35,488 nucleotides of DNA. It comes from Ruminococcaceae bacterium AB4001. Its GTDB lineage: Bacteria > Bacillota > Clostridia > Saccharofermentanales > Saccharofermentanaceae. The translations under genes were made by a program, and so were the position numbers. Location: assembly GCA_000621765.1 (NCBI GenBank), contig JHXJ01000033.1, positions 1 to 35,488 on the forward strand, given 5' to 3'. Positions 1 through 5,977 of this stretch are shown here, one piece after another; positions within the stretch are counted from its first letter, which is position 1, and each line of letters starts with the position of its first letter. Under the pieces are notes generated by a model, which was not told where the DNA came from, did no database searches, and saw only the letters and a program-made list of their open reading frames with translations.

Positions 1-74
1 GCGCTTACCGTGAACTGTGTCTTATGCAGATCTACACCCACGCATAGCCTTCTTGTTTCCTCTGTCTTACTCAT
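1..74 (-). CDS. IS110-family transposase, N-terminal fragment (cut by window edge)
   Basis: The minus strand reads ATG at 72-74, preceded by GGAGGT at a good distance. The 24 visible residues include CVGVDLHKTQFTVS. This is the opening strand of the RuvC-like DEDD domain of IS110 transposases, and the Asp in GVDLHK is the expected first metal ligand. In this family the enzyme recombines donor and target DNA guided by a structured RNA encoded in the element. The DEDD remainder and the C-terminal serine domain lie beyond the window, so I cannot tell whether the gene is intact. Confidence 0.75.
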   Translation of the reverse strand, partial: MSKTEETRRLCVGVDLHKTQFTVS

Positions 75-300
75 CTTCTTACCTCCGTAAGTATCTTCAG
101 CAAGACAGCTTCTGTTGGGTGATGCTTCCAATCTCCTATTCGGCCTTTTCGACCTCTGCATGATTCGATTGCTAACTTCCCATTCTCCTTAGCGACCTCT
201 TTGGATCAAAAAACATGTCGAGTTAGTATCTACTCTGTCTCACTGTTGTACTTGAATAATACAACCGTGATAGCTTTCACATCGCCCCTGTTTTACTTTT
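75..300 (-). ncRNA. Candidate IS110 bridge RNA region / transposase leader
   Basis: This non-coding stretch sits directly upstream of the transposase start, where IS110-group elements encode the bridge (seeker) RNA. Several short hairpins can be drawn: GTTGTA at 245-250 with TACAAC at 260-265 (9-nt loop), GCTAA at 171-175 with TTAGC at 189-193 (13-nt loop), and a 4-bp GGUC/GGCC hairpin at about 142-154. An 8-nt direct repeat, CGACCTCT, occurs at 150-157 and 193-200. There is no credible ORF. RNA function is inferred from position and family knowledge. Guide loops cannot be assigned without the other element end and the target site. Confidence 0.35.
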
Positions 301-321
301 TATCATGCCTCCATAATAAAG

Positions 322-347
322 AAGAGGCTGCAATGTTGCAGCCTCTT
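322..347 (-). terminator. Intrinsic terminator after the PilX-like gene
   Basis: A near-perfect hairpin with up to 12 bp (arms AAGAGGCTGCAA and TTGCAGCCTCTT) lies 30 bases downstream of the stop codon at 377. On the minus strand it is followed by a T-rich stretch. It ends transcription of the minus-strand gene and also separates that gene from the IS110 end. The stem begins with the GAGGCTG sequence seen in other terminators of this window. Confidence 0.85.
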
Positions 348-376
348 TAGTTTGTTTGTTGTTACCTGCTAACTGA

Positions 377-2527
377 TCACTCGTAGTAGTAGATGATCTG
401 TGTTACTTCGAACTTGGTCTCAGCAGCTCTGTTGTTAGGATCGCTGTCTGCCTGTCCGGGAGCCGGGCAATAAGGCATACAGAAACCACCTGTTGTATTA
501 CCCATATCGAACTTGTTAGCTTCGATTCTTCCGTAGATCTGGAGCGGCAAGCTGTTATCGATATCGTTTCTTGCGCCGAAGACTGAGTTCTCGTAAAGTC
601 CTACATAAGCTTCGAATGTGCAGCAGTCACCGGTTATGAACTTGTTGCTTCCTGTACCGAAGATGTAGATGGAAGGCTTAGCGATACTATCATAGTAGCT
701 TGAATACTTAATAGCATTGCTGCCGATCTTTTTGCTAGGATCCCATTCCTTCATCTCATTGGTCAAAGGAGTGTTCTGAACGTATCCGCCGATTCCGCTT
801 GCAGAGTTCTTGCCACGGCTGATCGAAATGAAACCGGAAGCGCAGAGCGAGCTGCTGTAGTTACGGTAATTCGGGCCGGAGAAGTTCAACTCTGCCTGAG
901 GCTCAAGAATGAATACTACCGGAGCAGGATCATTCTGAACGTTATAGACTGCGAATACGCAGAGGTTCAACTGGTATGTACCTTTCTTGAAGAAGAAACG
1001 GTATTCAGCTGCCTTGGAACCATCAATGCAGAGAACGTACGGCTTGAGGTTAGAATTGCTACTAACCGTTGTTCCGGGAAGGATCTGATAATATCCGGGA
1101 GAGAGGCTGATGATTCTGTCACCATCGCTATCAAGAGAGCTGAGGTGATCCATGTCGATGATCCTGTTATCAGGAACCTTATTATCATCACCCATCTTCC
1201 ACTTAGGATATGTCTTTGTAAGAGGGTTAGCTATTACAGTGATAGCTTCCTCAGTGACATAACCCTCAGCATAGAATGTGCTTCCGTCTGCAGAGTATTC
1301 TTCACGTGTAAGAGTTGTACCCTCAGGAATGGTCTTTGTCTTTCCGTCAGGATTAAGATCCATGAAGACATCCGTAACAACGTTTGAAGGGAACGGTTCG
1401 GAGGACTGTGTGTAATTGTAGCTCTTATAAGTATTCAGTTTTTCTGTAATATCAGCAGGAACGCTGGCAGTAGCCTTGTTGGTAATACCGTATGTGTACT
1501 GAGCGCCATTGTAATACTGGTTCTGGTTACCATTGGTAGCGAGGATCGTTCCGCTGGAATTACCTACGAAGTAGCAGCTTCTTCCTGTAAGGAGGTCCTT
1601 GATCTTACCGTTCTGGTCATTACTTGTATCTTTGGTCTTATCCTGCGCTGTTCTGTTTGAGAAGATGAAACGGCTTGTTGAAGAAATGTTGCTCCAACCA
1701 TCATCTGTCTTATAGATAAGACCAGCATCATTATGTGACTTACCGATGAAGTAGAAGTCACCATCCATTGCTGCAACAGAAGAGTATGTGCTCATGTAAG
1801 CGTTGTCGAGGAAGATCATGTTGCCGTGATATGTGTTACCACCGCCGAATGCAGAAACAGCACCTTCAGCAAAGACGAAGTCTGAATAGAATACTGCACT
1901 TGAAGCCTGCTCTGTTGCAGATCCTCTTAACAATACTGTGTTATCTGTAACGCCGGTAACTGCAGGGTTCATCATACCTTCACCGAATGTGAATCTCAAT
2001 TCGTGCTTAGCTGTAGTACCGCCGACATCGATCTGGTTCTTAAAACGTCCGCCGTAGCTCGGATCTCTGTGCTTAACGTGGAGAACTACTCTGATGTTCT
2101 CTGTCTGATCGCCGATGATAGTTGTGAAATCAGCGTTGACGATATCCTTGTTGGATGTATCAGGATAGTAAAGATCAAGATATGTGCAGTTATCGCCCTT
2201 GTTTGACATACCAGGAACGCCGGTGATGATCATCTTGATCTTGTCGGCATTGTTGTCATGACGGGCAGGTGTGTTGACCAAAAGCTTATCGATCTGGTCA
2301 TCGGTAATCTCCTGCGTCTGAAGTGCTTCGAGGAAAACTTCGGAAGCAGCCGTAACCGTAAGTCTTGCCTGGCTTGACATTGCTGTCTCATACAGACGAC
2401 CTCTGGTTGCCTGAGTAAGCATCATGGCTGCGGAGATGAAGATCATCGCAAGCGCAAGAATGAGAACGACGATAACAAGTATTGCGCCCTGCTTGCTCTT
2501 TTGTGTCTTACCTAATCTTTTAATCAT
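377..2527 (-). CDS. Large surface protein with PilX-like N-terminus
   Basis: About 716 residues. The N-terminus has a short basic stretch, then one hydrophobic helix (GAILVIVVLILALAMIFISA) and an amphipathic stretch with ARLTVTAASE. This resembles the PilX/prepilin-like N-terminal domain of minor pilin-type proteins. The remainder is a long extracytoplasmic region rich in Asn, Ser, Tyr and Gly, with no motif I recognise. ATG at 2525-2527 is preferred over GTG at 2534-2536 because AGGAAGG lies 8 bases before the ATG. No pilus assembly genes are nearby, so this may be an orphan pseudopilin-like or adhesin protein. It is monocistronic, with a promoter at 2619-2647 and a terminator at 322-347. 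Function is unknown. Confidence 0.7.
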   Translation of the reverse strand: MIKRLGKTQKSKQGAILVIVVLILALAMIFISAAMMLTQATRGRLYETAMSSQARLTVTAASEVFLEALQTQEITDDQIDKLLVNTPARHDNNADKIKMIITGVPGMSNKGDNCTYLDLYYPDTSNKDIVNADFTTIIGDQTENIRVVLHVKHRDPSYGGRFKNQIDVGGTTAKHELRFTFGEGMMNPAVTGVTDNTVLLRGSATEQASSAVFYSDFVFAEGAVSAFGGGNTYHGNMIFLDNAYMSTYSSVAAMDGDFYFIGKSHNDAGLIYKTDDGWSNISSTSRFIFSNRTAQDKTKDTSNDQNGKIKDLLTGRSCYFVGNSSGTILATNGNQNQYYNGAQYTYGITNKATASVPADITEKLNTYKSYNYTQSSEPFPSNVVTDVFMDLNPDGKTKTIPEGTTLTREEYSADGSTFYAEGYVTEEAITVIANPLTKTYPKWKMGDDNKVPDNRIIDMDHLSSLDSDGDRIISLSPGYYQILPGTTVSSNSNLKPYVLCIDGSKAAEYRFFFKKGTYQLNLCVFAVYNVQNDPAPVVFILEPQAELNFSGPNYRNYSSSLCASGFISISRGKNSASGIGGYVQNTPLTNEMKEWDPSKKIGSNAIKYSSYYDSIAKPSIYIFGTGSNKFITGDCCTFEAYVGLYENSVFGARNDIDNSLPLQIYGRIEANKFDMGNTTGGFCMPYCPAPGQADSDPNNRAAETKFEVTQIIYYYE

Positions 2528-2546
2528 AAGAAGCACCTTCCTTCTT
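2528..2546 (-). promoter_or_regulatory. Hairpin presenting the ribosome binding site
   Basis: On the minus strand AAGAAG (2541-2546) and CTTCTT (2528-2533) pair around a 7-nt loop, GAAGGTG, that carries part of the Shine-Dalgarno. The 3' arm touches the ATG directly. A second small hairpin, GCGG/CCGC, lies upstream at 2580-2593, and a 3-codon ATG-TGC-GGG-TAA reading frame at 2586-2597. The structure could tune translation. This is inference from base pairing only. Confidence 0.35.
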
Positions 2547-2618
2547 TATGGTCTTAAGTTACTTATTTTACTGAGTCTTGCGGCATTACCCGCACATTTC
2601 TCCTAATATGCTAAGCCT

Positions 2619-2647
2619 ATTTTATGTCATCTCCCTCGAAATTTCAA
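2619..2647 (-). promoter_or_regulatory. SigA-type promoter of the PilX-like gene
   Basis: Minus-strand TTGAAA (2642-2647), a spacer of exactly 17 nt, and TAAAAT (2619-2624). Each hexamer matches the consensus at 5 of 6 positions. Transcription should start near 2612, giving a leader of about 85 nt. Confidence 0.7.
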
Positions 2648-2706
2648 CAGAAAATTCGAATTTTGCTAACTTTTTTTACATAGTTTATTAACATTTTGTT
2701 CATAAA

Positions 2707-3696
2707 TTATGTGGCATTGTCTTCTTCTTCAGTCTTTTCAACGGGTTTGCCCTTTTCACCGTACTTATCAAACTCTTCTTTTTTGGATGCTACGAGCCAA
2801 TAATCGTTCTGTGTGGCAAACCTCATAACGGCCGCAGCGTAGTAATTTCCAGCCTTATTTTTCTTGACTCTTGTCCTTGAGAAAAGCTCTCCGTGTTCCC
2901 TGCATTCGAGCAGGGCATATTGTGATTTGCGGATACGGAAAGGCGGGATCTTAACTCCGAGTTTTCCTCCGCACAGCGGACAGGAAGTCATAAAATTACC
3001 GGAAGTTGTAAACGCGGTATTACTGTCGAGGCATTCCGGTCCGACAAAGCTGAAATCAGAGGGAACATCCGGATCTATTGATGAACTCGATATTGCGGAG
3101 ATTACCTCTGAAGGCTTGTTGTGATTAAAGATCTCTTCAAAGACAGCACCCGTGTAATGTGCGTCTGCTGTTGCACTATGGAATATTTCTTTTTTATCTA
3201 TATTATAGAAATCCACTGCGGCTTCTACGCTTCTCTGCATTCCCTGAAGTCCGGCAAAGAGCGAGAATATCGGCTGGAGGTCCAGGAAGAACATCCCGAG
3301 CTTGGAATCCATACCGAAGAATTCCAGATTCATCTTCAGCATGGCAGGATCAGAGCTTCCCCACCCTACCAGGATCGCATCACCGCAGAACTCCCTGAAA
3401 AGCGTATACGCTTCCTTGAACGGAATTCCCTTCTGAAGATCGGAATTCTTCTTGTGTGTGACCTTTTTTACGTGATAGTGAAGCTTCGTGTATTTTACGG
3501 GGATGATATCAGTAGAGAAAGAATCCCTGTATACCAGTTCACCGTTATCGTATGTATATTTCAGAGCTCCTATCTCGATTATCTCTCCTGTAAGCTTGCT
3601 TACTTCAAAAGGATACTCTTTGCCCGGCATCGGCTGATTCCATTCCATGTCGAAAACGACGAATTCCGTGCCGTCTGTTATTTTCCTGCTAAGCAT
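2707..3696 (-). CDS. DEDDh 3'-5' exonuclease with C-terminal zinc ribbon
   Basis: 329 residues. The first 190 form a DnaQ/RNase T-type exonuclease domain. Motif I is FDMEWNQ with D16 and E18, motif II has D116 in GWGSSD, and motif III is HSATAD with H173 and D178 five residues apart, so the DEDDh metal and catalytic set is complete. The C-terminal third contains CPLC at 239-242 and CREH at 265-268, a likely zinc ribbon. The substrate (RNA or DNA) cannot be told. The start codon overlaps the 3' end of the upstream membrane-protein gene by 8 bases, which suggests translational coupling, although the functional link is not obvious. It is the last gene of the 8921-2707 operon. Confidence 0.85.
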   Translation of the reverse strand: MLSRKITDGTEFVVFDMEWNQPMPGKEYPFEVSKLTGEIIEIGALKYTYDNGELVYRDSFSTDIIPVKYTKLHYHVKKVTHKKNSDLQKGIPFKEAYTLFREFCGDAILVGWGSSDPAMLKMNLEFFGMDSKLGMFFLDLQPIFSLFAGLQGMQRSVEAAVDFYNIDKKEIFHSATADAHYTGAVFEEIFNHNKPSEVISAISSSSIDPDVPSDFSFVGPECLDSNTAFTTSGNFMTSCPLCGGKLGVKIPPFRIRKSQYALLECREHGELFSRTRVKKNKAGNYYAAAVMRFATQNDYWLVASKKEEFDKYGEKGKPVEKTEEEDNAT

Positions 3697-5977
3697 CTGC
3701 TGTAGTCCCTTCGCCCGTTACTTTCTTCTTTTTATTATACATTTGGAGAACCGGAATTACGATAAGCCAGGCTGCCGCAACTGAGCTTATCAGGATACCG
3801 GGGACAAGACCGGTGGATTTTCGCTCGGCAGAGATCTCAAGAATGCTCTTGCCGTCGGCATTAAAAGTCGTGGCCATCTTTCCGCAATAACTGAAAGATC
3901 CCGAATCCTTTCCGTTTACCCTGATCCTTGTCGTATTATCGTAAGCATAAGGCAGGATAACAGTGCAGACCCCGCCCATGTTCCGGATGTCGATCTGAAA
4001 TTTAGAACCGCTTATCTTACCTGATACGGCAACGACCGCATCATAGGCGCTTTCATTAAGTTGATAGAGTACGATCCTGCATCTGCCTTCAGAAGCTGAT
4101 TCAACAGTAAACTTCAGATTGATCTCTCCGATATCCGGAGTTATCTCGGTGAGGAAAGGTGCTGTAAAGACACGCACATAATCGTGACCGGGAGCGTTAA
4201 CCTCAAGCGATGCGCCGTTTGTCGAACTGCAGTATGCGAAGATCCTTTCGCCGGCGTTGACAGTTACAGGCTCGAAGGTCAGTACGTTTGTGCCCTCCGC
4301 AAGGACATACAGATCGGGACCCGTCATCTCAATGCCTTCTTTGTTTTCGGGGCTGATGTAGATCTCTTCAAGAAGTCCCTGCTCAGAAACCGCCCACGAC
4401 ATGTCATTTAGCTCGTTCATAAATGAATCCGAGAGCTCTCTCTTGCTGAGGTCATCACGGACAACAACATATGTATCAGAGCTGTTTACTGCAGGGACCT
4501 CAAAGTCATTATCCAGGATAACGCGGTCAGCAGCCTTTGTAGCCAGTTCTCCCCTGAAATACTCAGCCGCACCGGAACTCTGGATCGTATTATTGAAAAT
4601 TATGAACGCGGTATTTATTCCGACAAATATGGTTATGAAAAAGAGTACTGCATATCTGGCCTTACCCTTGATCCTGCCGCTTGAAAGTCCATAGACAAAT
4701 GCCAGTTCCACCAATACTCCCAGGAATGTTGAGATTACGATGGGACTTGCAAGAGTGGTTCCGTTTGATGAGTTGTTCGCCACTATCACGAAAAACAAAG
4801 GGATCAGTCCTGCGGCTACGAGATCGCCGCGGCTTAGGCTTTTCGCGTTTTTAAGACCGATGCCGGCCACGAAAAAGATTATTATCTCCAGACCGATCAG
4901 CCTTGAAGCATTCAAAACAGGAGATGTTCCGAAAAGGCTGGAAGTCTCGTTAACAAACGAAGAGCAGCAGAAAATGTGGATCACCGAAGCGATCACGCCT
5001 GACGCCACTTTGACCCTGACGGGAATGTTCTCATTCAGTGCAAAAGCGATTACGGCTATGCCTGTCAGGATGCCGATGTAAAAGAGCGGAGCAGAATTGA
5101 CGGATAAACCGCCCGACCTGAGAAGGAACGATCCCCTCAGCATATCAAAGAGCTTATAGTTCACTTTAGCATTGTTAAAACTCTCGGACAGTTTCAATTT
5201 AAATGTCATGGAGGCAAATCCCGGGATAACAAAGACCATGGAAGCCGCTGCACCGGTCAGAACGCCGCCAAGAAGTTTCAGCCAGGATGTAAATGCCGGC
5301 CTGAATCTCTTATAGAGGCTGATACACATCAGAAGGCCGGTTAAGATAACGACCGGGATGCCTGTCATTACGCCGTAACCTCCTGTTGCGCAAAGGCCCA
5401 GCGAGGAAAGGCAGACAGCAGAAAAGGAACCCCACGTCCTCTTTCTCAGATAAGAATCAAACGATGACATGACCACCGGCAGCATTACCGCCATGTTCAT
5501 GAGCGAAGAAAACTGTGCCGTGAATACGATCTGTGTGGAAAATGTATACATCAGGGCCAGAAAGACCGAAAACATCCTTCTGAGTTTCAGATGCGATGAC
5601 ATGAAGTAATACATGGCAGCGCAGCAGAAACCGAACCTTATGTAATAACCGATAAGAAGCGCATTTTTTGCAGCCGCAACCGGCATGAGCAGCGCCAGGA
5701 AAAAGAAAGGATCAAGATGGACGAAAGTCAGCAGGCGCCAAAGCTCGGATCCTGCATTTCCTGAACGGATGAGGTTGATATCTTCGATAGCAATGTCTAT
5801 TCCTCTGATAATATTCTCGCTCATCTCGCTCGAGCGCATAGAAATGCCGGCCGGCAGGATCTTGCCCGGCTCGGTCATCTGTCCGATATTAAGCGCTACG
5901 ATTGCGATGGCAACAGCAGACAGAAAACAGAAAATGAGTCCGTCAAACGTCCTGAGGACGCCTTTTGATTTACTCAT
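3689..5977 (-). CDS. Divergent YfhO-type multispanning membrane protein
   Basis: 762 residues. It has many membrane helices over the first two thirds, a soluble extracytoplasmic domain (about 500-715), and one final helix followed by a Lys-rich tail. This is the architecture of YfhO proteins, GT-C-fold enzymes that in Bacillus and Listeria take part in glycosylating lipoteichoic acid. Sequence identity to the family looks weak, so substrate and activity are uncertain. I place the start at 5975-5977 because GGAGGG precedes it and the ATGAGTAA overlap with the upstream stop is a classic coupling signal. A reading frame runs further upstream to 6118, but only inside the neighbouring gene. Middle gene of a three-gene operon. 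Confidence 0.7.
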   Translation of the reverse strand: MSKSKGVLRTFDGLIFCFLSAVAIAIVALNIGQMTEPGKILPAGISMRSSEMSENIIRGIDIAIEDINLIRSGNAGSELWRLLTFVHLDPFFFLALLMPVAAAKNALLIGYYIRFGFCCAAMYYFMSSHLKLRRMFSVFLALMYTFSTQIVFTAQFSSLMNMAVMLPVVMSSFDSYLRKRTWGSFSAVCLSSLGLCATGGYGVMTGIPVVILTGLLMCISLYKRFRPAFTSWLKLLGGVLTGAAASMVFVIPGFASMTFKLKLSESFNNAKVNYKLFDMLRGSFLLRSGGLSVNSAPLFYIGILTGIAVIAFALNENIPVRVKVASGVIASVIHIFCCSSFVNETSSLFGTSPVLNASRLIGLEIIIFFVAGIGLKNAKSLSRGDLVAAGLIPLFFVIVANNSSNGTTLASPIVISTFLGVLVELAFVYGLSSGRIKGKARYAVLFFITIFVGINTAFIIFNNTIQSSGAAEYFRGELATKAADRVILDNDFEVPAVNSSDTYVVVRDDLSKRELSDSFMNELNDMSWAVSEQGLLEEIYISPENKEGIEMTGPDLYVLAEGTNVLTFEPVTVNAGERIFAYCSSTNGASLEVNAPGHDYVRVFTAPFLTEITPDIGEINLKFTVESASEGRCRIVLYQLNESAYDAVVAVSGKISGSKFQIDIRNMGGVCTVILPYAYDNTTRIRVNGKDSGSFSYCGKMATTFNADGKSILEISAERKSTGLVPGILISSVAAAWLIVIPVLQMYNKKKKVTGEGTTADA

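Larger units (their letters stand above)
1..310 (-). mobile_element. End of an IS110-family insertion sequence (partial)
   Basis: The left edge of the window holds the 5' end of an IS110-type transposase on the minus strand, with about 225 bases of non-coding DNA upstream of it. This arrangement is typical of the IS110 group, whose elements carry a long non-coding 5' flank and lack classical long terminal inverted repeats. The outer boundary cannot be fixed from one end. I place it near 300-310 only because an ordinary host terminator begins at 322. The rest of the element lies outside the window. Confidence 0.55.

Noticed and set aside
2548-2612. Cyclic-di-GMP riboswitch in the leader of the PilX-like gene
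   Set aside because: I could not match the conserved core of either c-di-GMP class; only small hairpins are visible.
3121-3705. Open frame of 194 codons on the plus strand, antisense to the exonuclease
   Set aside because: The minus-strand exonuclease has a complete DEDDh motif set. The antisense frame lacks a ribosome site and any domain.
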